Below, piece by piece: positions 9,584 through 19,809 of a stretch of DNA of 62,331 nt. How positions within the stretch are numbered: the stretch's first letter is position 1; the number at the start of each line of letters is the position of its first letter. The stretch is from Bacteroidota bacterium (GTDB lineage Bacteria; Bacteroidota; Bacteroidia; AKYH767-A; OLB10). Under the pieces are notes generated by a model. That model was given only the letters and a program-made list of their open reading frames with translations. It did no database searches and was not told the origin of the DNA. The translations under genes and the position numbers were made by a program. Where the stretch lies: positions 1 to 62,331 of the forward strand of contig JAFDWZ010000029.1 in NCBI GenBank assembly GCA_018268195.1, given 5' to 3'.

Positions 9584-10214
9584 TAATTGTCAAAGTAGCC
9601 ACACCAATTGCAAATCCTATCATACCGGAAATAAATCCTTGTTTGATGCGCTGGTTGCGTTTATGTTTCTGGTAACCTGATTTGAACCCTTCGCTGTTTT
9701 TATACTGCGGAGCAATATCCGGTGCATCGGGCAGTGCAGGACTGCTGCGCCCCACAGCAATAGCATAAACGGCAGGAATAGGAATACCATAAAACAAAAG
9801 AAGACTACCGGCACCACCAACGGCCACTCCTCCTATCTCGGTAAAGTTTACCTTCCTGTGCCATGTCTTATCTCGCTTATTAAAATGGTCGCGATTGTGC
9901 AACATGCCATATTGCTGACCCTTGATGTAATCATGAACCCACTCAGCATTAGGATCACCGGCAACGGTATCGGGGTTATAGAGAATTTTTTCAGTACCAT
10001 CGGCTTGCTTTACTGAAAACACTTTATACACATCTATTTTTTTGACACGGTTGCTACCACTGCTTTTCACGTATCTTACCCAATCAGGGTCATTCAGGTT
10101 GTAAAATTTTACAGTTTTAATCTTTCCGTTTAAAAGACACAACGTATCCTGAGCATCGGCATTAAAACCGATAAAAATTAACAGCAGAAAAACAAAGCTC
10201 TTTCGTAGCGCCAT
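9570..10214 (-). CDS. Secreted/membrane protein of unknown function
   Basis: 214 residues that I do not recognise. Residues 1-21 form a signal peptide ending NADAQ, and the mature part begins with DTLCLLNGKIKTVKFYNL, a pattern common in Bacteroidota envelope proteins of unknown role. Two glycine-rich hydrophobic stretches follow (about 130-155, and 195-210 near the C-terminus), separated by a basic KHKRNQRIKQG segment, so it may be anchored in the inner membrane. Its stop overlaps the TTG start of the UbiA-like gene, so the two are probably translated together. A -7 element lies 17 bases upstream. Confidence 0.7.
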   Translation of the reverse strand: MALRKSFVFLLLIFIGFNADAQDTLCLLNGKIKTVKFYNLNDPDWVRYVKSSGSNRVKKIDVYKVFSVKQADGTEKILYNPDTVAGDPNAEWVHDYIKGQQYGMLHNRDHFNKRDKTWHRKVNFTEIGGVAVGGAGSLLLFYGIPIPAVYAIAVGRSSPALPDAPDIAPQYKNSEGFKSGYQKHKRNQRIKQGFISGMIGFAIGVATLTIIEHK

Positions 10215-10230
10215 AATGTATATTTAAAAT

Positions 10231-10238
10231 CAAAACTA
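10231..10238 (-). promoter_or_regulatory. -7 element upstream of the 9570-10214 gene
   Basis: TAGTTTTG on the minus strand matches TAnnTTTG and lies 17 bases before the ATG. The -33 element is not obvious. Confidence 0.4.
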
Positions 10239-10331
10239 TAAAAAAACAATCAAATGAGGTAGCTGTTCAAAAATATTATCAACATTACAGAAATAAAATA
10301 CCGTTCTGCACATAGCAATTTTTCTAATTAT

Positions 10332-10339
10332 TATTTTTG
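10332..10339 (+). promoter_or_regulatory. -7 element upstream of gcvP
   Basis: TATTTTTG lies 18 bases before the ATG at 10358. Transcription would begin near 10346, which rules out the longer in-frame TTG start at 10337. Confidence 0.5.
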
Positions 10340-10357
10340 CATCAAATTCCAAAATAC

Positions 10358-13225
10358 ATGTTTCACACTTTTGCCGACAGGCATAACGGACCTGATAACT
10401 CACAGGTTCAGAAGATGCTCAAAAAAGTTGGCGCAAAATCCGTTAACGAACTTATTTCTAAAATCATTCCCGAAACCATCAGGCTTGGTAAACCTCTGAA
10501 TCTGCCTGCTGCACAAAGCGAATTTGACTACCTCAATGAGCTTAAAGCTACTGCTTCGGAAAATATGCTTTTCAAAAATTATATCGGCTTGGGGTATTAC
10601 AATACGATTGTTCCCGGGGTGATTAAACGCAATATTTTTGAAAATCCGGGATGGTACACTGCCTATACTCCTTATCAGGCTGAAATTGCTCAGGGACGTA
10701 TGGAGGCTTTGCTCAACTTCCAAACCATGGTGTGCGACCTTACAGGGATGGAACTTGCCAATGCATCGCTGCTTGACGAAGGCACTGCCGCTGCTGAAGC
10801 TATGGGTATGTTTTTTCATACACGGTCAAAAGAAGCAGTAAAAAATAATGTATGCCGGTTTTTTGTTTCTGAAAACTGTTTTCCGCAAACCATAGATATT
10901 CTGCGTACGCGCAGCAAACCCCTCGGCATTGAATTAGTAGTGGGTGACGAACAACTCTTCTCACCTGACGAAACTTATTTTGGTGCTTTGTTGCAGTATC
11001 CTGATTTGAATGGCCATGTTCTCGACTATAGCAATATTGTAAAACTGTGTCACCGTCATGAAATCAAAGTGGTAGTTGCTGCCGACCTTCTGAGCTTGGT
11101 ACTTCTTACTCCTCCAGGAGAGTGGGGCGCTGACTGTGTGGTTGGTTCTACACAACGTTTCGGTGTGCCTATGGGATATGGTGGACCACATGCAGCTTTT
11201 TTTGCTACCGGCAATGCATTTAAGCGTGATATTCCCGGACGTATTATTGGACTGAGCATTGATGCTGCCGGCAATCCTGCTCTGCGCATGGCACTGCAAA
11301 CACGCGAACAGCATATTAAAAGAGATAAAGCAACCAGCAACATCTGTACTGCTCAGGTTTTGCTTGCTGTGATGGCTTCCATGTATGCCGTTTATCACGG
11401 TGCCGAAGGACTAAAAGCTATTGCTTCTACTATTCATAAACGTACTCAATTACTGGCTGAAAGCCTTAAAAAAGCAGGATTTAATCTGCTGAACCCAACC
11501 TATTTTGACACCGTAAGCATTGAAGTGGAAGATGCTGAAAGTGTGAGAGACCTTGCAGAAGCCAACAACATCAACTTCCGCTATGCAGGCAACATTGTAA
11601 GCATTAGTATTGACGAAACTGTTTCTGAAAATGATGTAAAAGATATTCTTCGTGTGTTTGCAGCAACCATTGGAAAAAAATCTATTACTCAGCAGGGCAA
11701 TACCGATAGTAAAGCAATTCCTCAGATGCTGCAGAGAAAATCATCGTATCTGACAAACCCTGTGTTTAACACCCACCACAGCGAAACAGAAATGCTTCGC
11801 TACATTAAGATGCTTGAAAACAAGGACCTCGCTCTTAACCACAGCATGATATCATTGGGGTCGTGTACAATGAAACTGAATGCTACCAGTGAAATGGAAC
11901 CACTGAGCTGGCCGGAGTTTGCCAACATGCATCCCTTTGCTCCCATTGAACAGGCACATGGATATGCACAGATTATTACTGAGTTTGAAAACTTCCTGAA
12001 AGAAATTACAGGATTTGCAGGTGTGTCACTTCAACCTAACAGCGGTGCACAGGGAGAGTATGCAGGGCTCATGGTCATCAGAAAATATCAGGAAGACAAA
12101 GGAGAATCACATCGCAATATTGTACTTATTCCGCAATCGGCACATGGAACCAATCCGGCAAGTGCTGTGATGGCAGGACTGAAAGTAGTAGTAGTAAAAT
12201 GTGATGAGAATGGAAATATTGATATCTCTGACCTTCGTGAGAAAGCTGAAACACATCGCGACCAATTATCTTGTCTGATGGTTACCTATCCTTCTACACA
12301 CGGAGTTTACGAAGAAGGTATTAAAGAAATTACTTCCATTGTACATTCCAACGGAGGACAAGTGTATATGGATGGTGCCAACATGAATGCACAGGTAGGA
12401 CTTACATGCCCTGCACTCATTGGCGCTGATGTGTGCCACCTCAACCTGCATAAAACTTTTGCAATACCACATGGCGGTGGCGGCCCCGGCATGGGACCTA
12501 TTGGTGTAGCTCAACATCTGGTATCGTATTTACCCTCTCATCCTCTTGTAAAAACAGGTGGTGCCAAAGGTGTACATGCAGTATCGGCTGCGCCTTGGGG
12601 CAGCGCGCTTATTATCCTCATCAGCTATGGTTATATTAAAATGCTTGGTGCTGACGGAGTAAAACGTGCTACTGAAATGGCCATTCTCAATGCCAACTAT
12701 ATGAAGGCTTGCCTTGAAGAACACTACCCTATTCTCTACAAAGGGAAAAACGGATACTGCGCACATGAAATGATTCTCGACTGCCGTGCTTTCAAAACAT
12801 CAGCAGGTATTGAAGTTACTGACATAGCTAAGCGACTGATGGATTATGGTTATCATGCACCTACTGTTGCGTTTCCTGTTGCAGGAACATTGATGGTTGA
12901 ACCTACAGAAAGTGAAGCAATGTCTGAGCTCGATCGTTTCTGCGAGGCAATGATTGCAATACGCAATGAAATACGCGAAATTGAAAATGGAAATGCTCCT
13001 CGTGAGGATAATGTTTTGGTAAATGCTCCTCATACTGCAAAAGAAGCCACTGCCGATCAATGGACACATAGTTACAACAGACAGAAAGCAGTTTATCCGG
13101 CAGAATGGGTTGCACTGAACAAATTCTGGCCATCAGTGAAACGTGTGGATAATGCCTATGGCGACCGCAACTTAGTGTGTACCTGTCCTGATGTATCAGC
13201 ATACGAATCGGAAGTAGTAATGTAA
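10358..13225 (+). CDS. gcvP: Glycine dehydrogenase (decarboxylating), P protein of the glycine cleavage system
   Basis: 955 residues, the full-length single-chain (homodimeric) P protein rather than the split GcvPA/GcvPB form. It decarboxylates glycine and passes the aminomethyl group to lipoylated GcvH. It starts [11 protein letters not shown], a typical GcvP N-terminus; the in-frame TTG 21 bases upstream overlaps the promoter and is rejected. The PLP lysine is Lys699 in [15 protein letters not shown], and conserved [15 protein letters not shown] and [12 protein letters not shown] segments are seen. No gcvT or gcvH is nearby, so the system is dispersed. Together with kbl it links threonine breakdown to glycine and one-carbon units (inference). 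A strong terminator follows. Confidence 0.96.
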   Translation: MFHTFADRHNGPDNSQVQKMLKKVGAKSVNELISKIIPETIRLGKPLNLPAAQSEFDYLNELKATASENMLFKNYIGLGYYNTIVPGVIKRNIFENPGWYTAYTPYQAEIAQGRMEALLNFQTMVCDLTGMELANASLLDEGTAAAEAMGMFFHTRSKEAVKNNVCRFFVSENCFPQTIDILRTRSKPLGIELVVGDEQLFSPDETYFGALLQYPDLNGHVLDYSNIVKLCHRHEIKVVVAADLLSLVLLTPPGEWGADCVVGSTQRFGVPMGYGGPHAAFFATGNAFKRDIPGRIIGLSIDAAGNPALRMALQTREQHIKRDKATSNICTAQVLLAVMASMYAVYHGAEGLKAIASTIHKRTQLLAESLKKAGFNLLNPTYFDTVSIEVEDAESVRDLAEANNINFRYAGNIVSISIDETVSENDVKDILRVFAATIGKKSITQQGNTDSKAIPQMLQRKSSYLTNPVFNTHHSETEMLRYIKMLENKDLALNHSMISLGSCTMKLNATSEMEPLSWPEFANMHPFAPIEQAHGYAQIITEFENFLKEITGFAGVSLQPNSGAQGEYAGLMVIRKYQEDKGESHRNIVLIPQSAHGTNPASAVMAGLKVVVVKCDENGNIDISDLREKAETHRDQLSCLMVTYPSTHGVYEEGIKEITSIVHSNGGQVYMDGANMNAQVGLTCPALIGADVCHLNLHKTFAIPHGGGGPGMGPIGVAQHLVSYLPSHPLVKTGGAKGVHAVSAAPWGSALIILISYGYIKMLGADGVKRATEMAILNANYMKACLEEHYPILYKGKNGYCAHEMILDCRAFKTSAGIEVTDIAKRLMDYGYHAPTVAFPVAGTLMVEPTESEAMSELDRFCEAMIAIRNEIREIENGNAPREDNVLVNAPHTAKEATADQWTHSYNRQKAVYPAEWVALNKFWPSVKRVDNAYGDRNLVCTCPDVSAYESEVVM

Positions 13226-13246
13226 TACAACTTCGTTAAACGTAAC

Positions 13247-13286
13247 AAAAGAGGCTGCCTTTTTAGAGACAGCCTCTTTTTATTTT
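13247..13286. terminator. Hairpin terminator between convergent gcvP and nuoN
   Basis: An 11-bp stem AAAAGAGGCTG (13247-13257) pairs with CAGCCTCTTTT (13270-13280) and ends in T-rich DNA on the plus strand. The mirror on the minus strand also ends in TTTT, so it may serve both genes. Confidence 0.85.
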
Positions 13287-13306
13287 TGTAAAATTTATTG
13301 GAGGGA

Positions 13307-14683
13307 TTATAATAACCCGGCTACAAACTGTGGCAAAATACCGAGGAGTAAACTCAGAATACCGCAAATATAAAGTACAGTAAGGTCTGATGGCTGACGG
13401 TAGTAAGCAGTATTTTCAAGTTCAGGTTCCTGAAAGGCTGCGATTATCACTTTGAAATAAAAATACACTCCGATGAGCGAACTTAATACTGCAATAAGCA
13501 CAAGCCATGTAAGCCCTCCGTTGATGGTAGAAACAAACATGTAATATTTTCCGAAGAAACCGGCTGCAGGTGGAATACCCGCCATGCTCAGCATACATAG
13601 AGTAAGCGTAATGGCAGCAAAAGGATTTTTACGAAACAATCCTTTAACCGATTTTATTTCTTCGCGACCTGTTACTTTATGTACCTGATACAATACATTA
13701 AATACACCCAGTGTAGCAATGGCATAAGCAAGCAGATAAAACACCAGTGCATTTTTAGAAGCAATACCCGGTGATGCCAGTGCCATCAACATATATCCGG
13801 CATGTGCAATACTTGAATATGCAAGCATACGCTTAAGACTCTTCTGATATACCGCTGTTATATTTCCCAGCAGCATGGTTACTGCCGACATGATTGCAAA
13901 AACAGGAATCCAGAATTCATATACAGGAGCAAAACAATTTATAAACAGACGATACAAAGCTGCGAATGCTGCCATCTTTACCACACTCAGCATGTATGTG
14001 GTAACCAGTGTTGGCGAACCATCATACACATCAGGTGCCCAAAAATGGAAAGGTACGGCAGACACTTTAAATGTAAGCCCCGTAAGTATCATCAGTGTTC
14101 CTGCGTAAAAATAAGTAGGAAGGCTACCATTATGTCCCTGCACATAGTCGGAAATCTCTTTCAGATTAAATGTGGATGTAGCGCCATAAACCAATGCAAT
14201 TCCGAACAACAGAAAACCAGTAGCAAAAGAGCCTATCATAAAATATTTCAGCGATGCTTCGTTGCTGAATAAATTTCCCTTGTCGCTGCCGGCAAGTATG
14301 TACAATGAAATTGAAAGAATTTCAAGACCGAGGAATAAAATGGTAAGGTCAGAGAAATTGGTCATCATCACTCCACCTGTGAGTGAGAAAAGTATGAGTG
14401 CATAATGTTCGCTTGCGCTGCTGTGGCTGCTGAAAAAATCTTTCGACATCAGAAACCACAGAAAAGTCATTCCGATAAGCATGGAAGTAAACACAACAGC
14501 ATAATTATCTGTCAGTACCATCTGATTGAAATAAGATGCATACTGACCCCAGTCGCAAACTGAAAACACAAGCGCTATGAGTAATCCCAGCAGCGATAGT
14601 CCGTACAATGTTTTTTTCAATTTAAAAACATCAGACATCATCGCGGCTATGCCTGTAACTGAAAGTATGACGATGGTGTTCAA
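13307..14683 (-). CDS. nuoN: NADH-quinone oxidoreductase subunit N
   Basis: 458 residues, polytopic, one of the three antiporter-like proton-pumping subunits of the complex I membrane arm. The Mrp-antiporter fold is visible with the conserved TFKVSAVPFHFWAPDVYDGSP loop and the lysine-bearing KRMLAYSSIAHAGYMLM segment. The start is TTG at 14683, which gives an N-terminus (MNTIVIL) suited to the family; the first ATG would cut into helix 1. It is the last gene of the nuo operon, 27 bases after nuoM, and ends near the terminator shared with gcvP. Confidence 0.95.
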   Translation of the reverse strand: MNTIVILSVTGIAAMMSDVFKLKKTLYGLSLLGLLIALVFSVCDWGQYASYFNQMVLTDNYAVVFTSMLIGMTFLWFLMSKDFFSSHSSASEHYALILFSLTGGVMMTNFSDLTILFLGLEILSISLYILAGSDKGNLFSNEASLKYFMIGSFATGFLLFGIALVYGATSTFNLKEISDYVQGHNGSLPTYFYAGTLMILTGLTFKVSAVPFHFWAPDVYDGSPTLVTTYMLSVVKMAAFAALYRLFINCFAPVYEFWIPVFAIMSAVTMLLGNITAVYQKSLKRMLAYSSIAHAGYMLMALASPGIASKNALVFYLLAYAIATLGVFNVLYQVHKVTGREEIKSVKGLFRKNPFAAITLTLCMLSMAGIPPAAGFFGKYYMFVSTINGGLTWLVLIAVLSSLIGVYFYFKVIIAAFQEPELENTAYYRQPSDLTVLYICGILSLLLGILPQFVAGLL

Positions 14684-14710
14684 GTCTTTTTCTTTTTATT
14701 AATTTAATGT

Positions 14711-16168
14711 TTATCGTGCACTAACTAAACTTAGCAATGTTTTAATACTTGGTGCTGCCGCATCCATAAGCACTGAAGGGAAAATACCCATAAGGATGAC
14801 TAAGGCTGCAACAGAAACCAAAACTGTTTTTTCTGAAATGGTGAGCGGAGTGAATTCGCTGTCGCTCCAATGGCGGCTGCCAAGCATAATTGCCTGGTAA
14901 CTGCGAAACATATATACCGCACCGAGAATAACTGATAAACCGGCAAAAAATGCCATCCATTTGTGATAAGCATAAATTCCGGCAAGCAACAGAAACTCTC
15001 CTACAAATCCATTGGTCAAAGGAAGAGCTACCGTACCTAGCATAATAATCATAAATGCTATGGTAAATATTTTCTGATTGTTCACAATGCCACCCAGTTC
15101 AGAAAGGGTACGTGTTTTCAATCGGGTCATTATAATATCGGCAATAAAGAATAGTCCTACGGCATTCACACCATGGCTCAGCATCTGGAACACTGCTCCT
15201 TCAGTAGCTTCGCTGTTGAGTGTAAACACCCCTGCTGAAATAAGTCCAACGTGAGCAATAGAAGCGTAAGCAATAAGTCGCTTAAAATCTTTCTGAACAA
15301 TAGCTATACAAGATGCATAAACTACTCCTGTAACACAAAATGCCATGATTAAAAATCCATACTCATGAACTGCTGCAGGCACTGTAGGTAACAGCCAGCG
15401 CAATAAACCATAGATACCCATTTTAAGCATAATTCCTGACAGCAGCATAGTGCCCGGTGTAGGTGCATCCACATAGGTATCGGGTTGCCATGAGTGCAGA
15501 GGGAAAATCGGAATCTTCACCGCAAAGGCAAAAAACATAGTCCATAATACAAATGCCTGTTGCGTTCCGGAAAGTTGCAGTTGATAGAATGCATCAATAT
15601 CAAAAGTATGTGTGTCGGGTGTCTGCAGATAAAGATAAATGAGACTTACCAGCATCAGCAAACTACCTGTTAAGGTGTAAATAAAAAACTTCAGTGTAAT
15701 GCGAACTCTGTCTTTTCCTCCCCAAAGCAAACAGATGAAATAAATAGGCAGCAGTGCAAGCTCCCAGAAGATGTAAAACAAAAATCCATCGAGTGCTACA
15801 AACACACCCAGTAAGGCAAACTGCATCAGCAGTATTAATGCATAAAATGCTTTAGGATTTTCTATTTTTCTTCCGAAGGATGATAAGATGATTAAAGGAG
15901 TAAGTACGTTGGTAAGCATTATCAGCAACAGGCTGATGCCATCCATTCCAATTTTAAAACTGATACCCATCGAAGGAATCCATGCATAACTCATCACTTG
16001 CTGCATTCCGTTGGCAGGAACAAAGCCCATAAACAGATAAACAGAAAGTAACATACCTGCCAATGACAGAGCAAAAGCTGTTTTGCCCGAAGCTTCCTTA
16101 GCGGGAAGCAACGATAACACCATACTCACCAATGGCCAAAGAAGTACAATCAAAAGTGTGTTATTCAT
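14711..16168 (-). CDS. nuoM: NADH-quinone oxidoreductase subunit M
   Basis: 485 residues, antiporter-like membrane-arm subunit. The key-helix glutamate region FYIFWELALLPIYFICLLWGG and the conserved PLHSWQPDTYVDAPTPGTM and KRLIAYASIAHVGL segments identify it as NuoM. Its ATG overlaps the nuoL stop by one base (TAATG), so the two are translationally coupled. Confidence 0.96.
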   Translation of the reverse strand: MNNTLLIVLLWPLVSMVLSLLPAKEASGKTAFALSLAGMLLSVYLFMGFVPANGMQQVMSYAWIPSMGISFKIGMDGISLLLIMLTNVLTPLIILSSFGRKIENPKAFYALILLMQFALLGVFVALDGFLFYIFWELALLPIYFICLLWGGKDRVRITLKFFIYTLTGSLLMLVSLIYLYLQTPDTHTFDIDAFYQLQLSGTQQAFVLWTMFFAFAVKIPIFPLHSWQPDTYVDAPTPGTMLLSGIMLKMGIYGLLRWLLPTVPAAVHEYGFLIMAFCVTGVVYASCIAIVQKDFKRLIAYASIAHVGLISAGVFTLNSEATEGAVFQMLSHGVNAVGLFFIADIIMTRLKTRTLSELGGIVNNQKIFTIAFMIIMLGTVALPLTNGFVGEFLLLAGIYAYHKWMAFFAGLSVILGAVYMFRSYQAIMLGSRHWSDSEFTPLTISEKTVLVSVAALVILMGIFPSVLMDAAAPSIKTLLSLVSAR

Positions 16169-18066
16169 TACAGCAATAGTTTAAAAGCAAAAAGGCAGAT
16201 TACACCAATAACCATGGCAACCAGATAAAATCCAATGCGACCTGTTTGCAGCATTCTTGTTACAGAAGATACTGCATTGGTTGCTTTAGGAATTCCGTTT
16301 ACCACACCATCAATGATATTAATATCAAATATTTTATAAAACATTTCAGCGATAGCATCCAGAGGTTTTCTTATGATGTTATCATAAATTTCATCCACAT
16401 AATATTTATTGGCCAGCACTTTCTGAAATGATTTTGTTTCAGAATCTTCTTCAGGAACTACCTGATCGGTGACATACATTTTTTTAGTGAAATAATATAC
16501 TGCCGACAGAGCTACGATGGTTCCTATGAGCAAAGAAAAATCGAAAGTGTGTGAGAGAATAAACTCCTTGGGAGAATAAATCACAGGACTCACAAACTCG
16601 CTGAATACATGATGTACGCCAAGTTTTTCGCCTATCCAATGTGGCACTCCCATAAACCCTCCGATTACGGAAAGTACGGCAAGCACCATTAATGGCACTG
16701 TCATTACAGAAGGAGACTCATGCAAGTGTTCCTGCTGATGATGCGTTCCTCTGAATTCGCCATGGAAGGTAAGCCAATAAAGGCGAAACATGTACACGGC
16801 AGTGAGCAGTGATGTAACAGCCATAACCACAAACATGACGGGTGAATAAATCCAGGTTGCACCTAAAATCTCATCTTTAGAAAAGAAACCCGAGAACAAC
16901 GGAATACCGCTGATGGCAAGCACTCCCATTAAGAAAGTAAAATGTGTTACGGGCAAATATTTTTTCAATCCTCCCATTCTGCGGATGTCCTGCTCGCCAC
17001 TCATTGCATGTATCACACTTCCTGCGCAGAGGAACAACAGTGCTTTAAAGAATGCATGCGTAACCACGTGAAACAATCCTGTGGTGTAAGCTCCTGCACC
17101 TAATGCAACAAACATAAAACCCAATTGACTCACCGTGGAATATGCAAGTACTTTTTTAATATCATTTTGTTTGAGACCAATGGTGGCCGCCATCAATGCC
17201 GTTACCATACCTATAATTGCCACTACCTGACTGCCAACAGGCGATAACATGTATAGTACATTACTTCTGATAATCATGTAAACTCCGGCAGTTACCATGG
17301 TAGCTGCGTGAATCAATGCTGATACAGGTGTTGGTCCGGCCATGGCATCGGGAAGCCATGTATAAAGCGGAATTTGCGCACTCTTACCTACAGCACCTAC
17401 AAAAAGCAATAGGGTGATAGCCGTAATTGTAGGGTCGCCTTTAGGATAATTTTTTGCTGCTTCAAATACTTCTCTGTAATCAAGAGATGAAAAAGTCTGA
17501 TAGATAAGAAACATCCCCAGCAGGAATCCAAAGTCACCGATACGGTTCATCACAAATGCCTTACGACCTGCATTGTTATAATCGGTATTCTTATACCAGA
17601 AACCTATCAGTAAATAAGAACATAACCCCACTCCTTCCCATCCTGCATACATCACCACGTAATTGCTTCCCATTACAAGTAGCAACATAAAAAACACAAA
17701 CAGGTTGAGGTACGCCATAAAGCGCGGGTAATCCTCATCGTGCTGCATGTAGCCAATGGAATACACATGGATAAGAAAACCTACACCGGTTACCACAAGT
17801 AACATCACTGCTGTGAGATGATCAACCATGAATGAAAGACCTAACGATAAGCCTCCGGCTTTTATCCACGGAAACATTTCGGTGCTGAAAGTATCAGCGC
17901 CTTTGAGTAATGAAAGGAAAAGGTAAAATGAAATGATAAAAGAAATAAGTACGGTAGTATTGCTGATGATACCAACAAGACCCTTGGGCATCTTTTTATT
18001 CAGGACTCCTATCAGAATAAAACCTGCCAGCGGCAAAAGCGGAATGAGTGAAATTATCAAATCCAT
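16168..18066 (-). CDS. nuoL: NADH-quinone oxidoreductase subunit L
   Basis: 632 residues, the distal antiporter-like subunit with the long C-terminal lateral helix. Diagnostic pieces are WEGVGLCSYLLIGFWY, PLYTWLPDAMAGPTPVSALI and KKVLAYSTVSQLGFMF. The C-terminal region beyond about residue 490 holds the amphipathic lateral helix and the final anchor. nuoK ends five bases upstream, and nuoM overlaps the stop. Confidence 0.97.
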   Translation of the reverse strand: MDLIISLIPLLPLAGFILIGVLNKKMPKGLVGIISNTTVLISFIISFYLFLSLLKGADTFSTEMFPWIKAGGLSLGLSFMVDHLTAVMLLVVTGVGFLIHVYSIGYMQHDEDYPRFMAYLNLFVFFMLLLVMGSNYVVMYAGWEGVGLCSYLLIGFWYKNTDYNNAGRKAFVMNRIGDFGFLLGMFLIYQTFSSLDYREVFEAAKNYPKGDPTITAITLLLFVGAVGKSAQIPLYTWLPDAMAGPTPVSALIHAATMVTAGVYMIIRSNVLYMLSPVGSQVVAIIGMVTALMAATIGLKQNDIKKVLAYSTVSQLGFMFVALGAGAYTTGLFHVVTHAFFKALLFLCAGSVIHAMSGEQDIRRMGGLKKYLPVTHFTFLMGVLAISGIPLFSGFFSKDEILGATWIYSPVMFVVMAVTSLLTAVYMFRLYWLTFHGEFRGTHHQQEHLHESPSVMTVPLMVLAVLSVIGGFMGVPHWIGEKLGVHHVFSEFVSPVIYSPKEFILSHTFDFSLLIGTIVALSAVYYFTKKMYVTDQVVPEEDSETKSFQKVLANKYYVDEIYDNIIRKPLDAIAEMFYKIFDINIIDGVVNGIPKATNAVSSVTRMLQTGRIGFYLVAMVIGVICLFAFKLLL

Positions 18067-18070
18067 TGTC

Positions 18071-18379
18071 TTACTCTTTTAATTTGTTAAAGAAATCAAT
18101 ATCCACCGATCGGGCATTACGGTAAATCATAACCAAAATAGCCAACCCCACTGCCACCTCGGCAGCAGCAACAGCCATGATAAAAAACACAAATATCTGC
18201 CCTGATGGGTCGTTATGCTGATTGCTGAATGCGGTAAGTAAAAGGTTAACCGAATTGAGCATAAGCTCTATGCACATAAAAATAATAATCGCATTTCTGC
18301 GGAACAACACCCCTGCCACACCAATACAAAAAAGTATTGCTGAAAGTAATAAGTAGTGATTGATAGTTATTCCTGTCAT
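18071..18379 (-). CDS. nuoK: NADH-quinone oxidoreductase subunit K
   Basis: 102 residues with three helices. The conserved membrane glutamates of NuoK lie in [12 protein letters not shown] and in the third helix ([10 protein letters not shown]). Normal length. It is separated from nuoJ by 2 bases and from nuoL by 4 bases. Confidence 0.96.
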   Translation of the reverse strand: MTGITINHYLLLSAILFCIGVAGVLFRRNAIIIFMCIELMLNSVNLLLTAFSNQHNDPSGQIFVFFIMAVAAAEVAVGLAILVMIYRNARSVDIDFFNKLKE

Positions 18380-18381
18380 GA

Positions 18382-18873
18382 TTATTCAATTTCCTTTTTT
18401 CCAAGCATTACTGCTCCTACTATTGCAGTGAGAAACAATACCGAAACCATTTCAAACGGCAGCATATATTTATTATAAAGTACATGGCCCAGTGTTTCCA
18501 CCAAACCAATGTCCGATTGATGATTGAGGTTAATATGATCTACACCTTTCATGGCGCTAACCACCACTATCATAAGCAAGCCGCCTGATATAACTGCTGC
18601 AAACTTGGCCACCACGCTTTTATTAGGTTCAATTTCTTTATTGAGGTTGAGCATCATAATGATAAACAGAAACAACACCATAATGGCACCTGCATAAACT
18701 ATCAGATGTACTGCAGCCAGAAATTGTGCATTGAGTAAAATATAATGTCCAAATAATGTAAAGAAGAAAAATATCAGGGATAGCACGCTGTAAACAGGTT
18801 TACGGGTAAAAACCGTCATCAAGGCGCTGATAACAGAGAGAACTGATAGTATGTAAAATGCGTATTGACTCAC
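18382..18873 (-). CDS. nuoJ: NADH-quinone oxidoreductase subunit J
   Basis: 163 residues with five hydrophobic helices. The [20 protein letters not shown] segment around helix 3 is the NuoJ signature (the helix that changes shape during turnover). It starts with GTG at 18873; there is no earlier ATG. It lies 66 bases downstream of the embedded lipoprotein gene, the widest gap in this half of the operon apart from nuoH-nuoI. Confidence 0.95.
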   Translation of the reverse strand: MSQYAFYILSVLSVISALMTVFTRKPVYSVLSLIFFFFTLFGHYILLNAQFLAAVHLIVYAGAIMVLFLFIIMMLNLNKEIEPNKSVVAKFAAVISGGLLMIVVVSAMKGVDHINLNHQSDIGLVETLGHVLYNKYMLPFEMVSVLFLTAIVGAVMLGKKEIE

Positions 18874-18939
18874 GATATCTGGGTAGAGTAAAACCGGTGC
18901 GAAATTATATTTTTATTCGTAATTTAATAATGTAAAATG

Positions 18940-19260
18940 TCAGTTTGTTTTTTCGGGGCAAACATATAACTCGGTAACTGCAACATGTACCTGATGTTCG
19001 GGATAATAAATGCTTGCTGTATAGTATTCATATTTCACTTCCTTAAATTTATCATCTTTAAACTCAGCCGCTTTGTCACAACTGCGATAGGTTTGCACTG
19101 TATCGGCAGGAATGAGGTAAGGGCGCAAGACCGTATCGGTATAAGTACATAAGGACGAACGAATGACATAACAATCTCTGCACACATCTTTGTCGCATGA
19201 CTGCAACAATACAGCTGATGCAATAACGGCAGTAAATGTTATTCCTCTTTTTCCTATCAC
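18940..19260 (-). CDS. Small cysteine-rich lipoprotein embedded in the nuo operon
   Basis: 106 residues, no recognised family. The N-terminus has a short basic region (KR), a hydrophobic stretch and the lipobox LQSC with Cys22, so a lipoprotein is predicted. The mature part has five more cysteines: Cys27, Cys30 and Cys38 close together, then Cys61 and Cys101. It starts with GTG at 19260, directly after the nuoI TAA with no base between, and sits between nuoI and nuoJ on the same strand, so co-transcription with complex I genes is very likely. If exported, the cysteines could form disulfides or bind a metal. A role in complex I is only suggested by position; it may be a hitchhiker. Confidence 0.72.
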   Translation of the reverse strand: MIGKRGITFTAVIASAVLLQSCDKDVCRDCYVIRSSLCTYTDTVLRPYLIPADTVQTYRSCDKAAEFKDDKFKEVKYEYYTASIYYPEHQVHVAVTELYVCPEKTN

Positions 19261-19809
19261 TTAATTTTCTATTTGGCGATGTGCTCTTGCACGCACACTT
19301 ATATCAATTCTTTTCTCAGGTTGTACCCCTTCCAGCAGTTTATCTTTTCCAAAAATAAAATCATCTCTCAGTAAATCCACCGGCACGTTTCTGTCGGTAA
19401 GGAATATTGCTTCTTTGGGGCAAGCCTCTTCACATAATCCGCAGAAAATACAACGCAGCATGTTGATTTCATAAACTGCAGCATATTTTTCTTCGCGGAA
19501 AAGATTTTCTTCTCCGGGTTTGCGCTCTGCTGCCGTCATGGTGATGGCTTCGGCAGGGCATGCCACAGCACACAATCCGCATGCCGTGCAATTTTCTCTT
19601 CCCAGCTCATCGCGCTTAAGAACGTGCCATCCGCGCCATACCGGTGCTACAGGTCGTTTCTGTTCCGGATATTTTATGGTGACTTTCTTTTTAAATAAAT
19701 GCCTGAGTGTAATCATCATCCCTTTCGCTATTTCGGGGAGGTAGATTTTTTCCATAAAACTCATTTTTTTGTTGACGACTACTTTGCTTCTGTTTGTTAA
19801 ACTCTGCAT
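19261..19809 (-). CDS. nuoI: NADH-quinone oxidoreductase subunit I (two 4Fe-4S clusters)
   Basis: 182 residues. The TYKY-type subunit passes electrons through clusters N6a and N6b towards NuoB. Both ferredoxin motifs are intact: Cys74/77/80 with Cys84, and Cys120/123/126 with Cys130 (CTACGLCAVACP and CIFCGLCEEACP). Residues 1-35 form the membrane-surface N-terminal extension. The stop abuts the lipoprotein GTG directly. The upstream gap to nuoH is 161 bases, unusual for this tightly packed operon. Confidence 0.96.
   Translation of the reverse strand: MQSLTNRSKVVVNKKMSFMEKIYLPEIAKGMMITLRHLFKKKVTIKYPEQKRPVAPVWRGWHVLKRDELGRENCTACGLCAVACPAEAITMTAAERKPGEENLFREEKYAAVYEINMLRCIFCGLCEEACPKEAIFLTDRNVPVDLLRDDFIFGKDKLLEGVQPEKRIDISVRARAHRQIEN

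Noticed and set aside
10337..10358. A longer GcvP with a TTG start and seven additional residues.
   Set aside because: The TTG overlaps the -7 promoter element, and the ATG at 10358 gives the family N-terminus.
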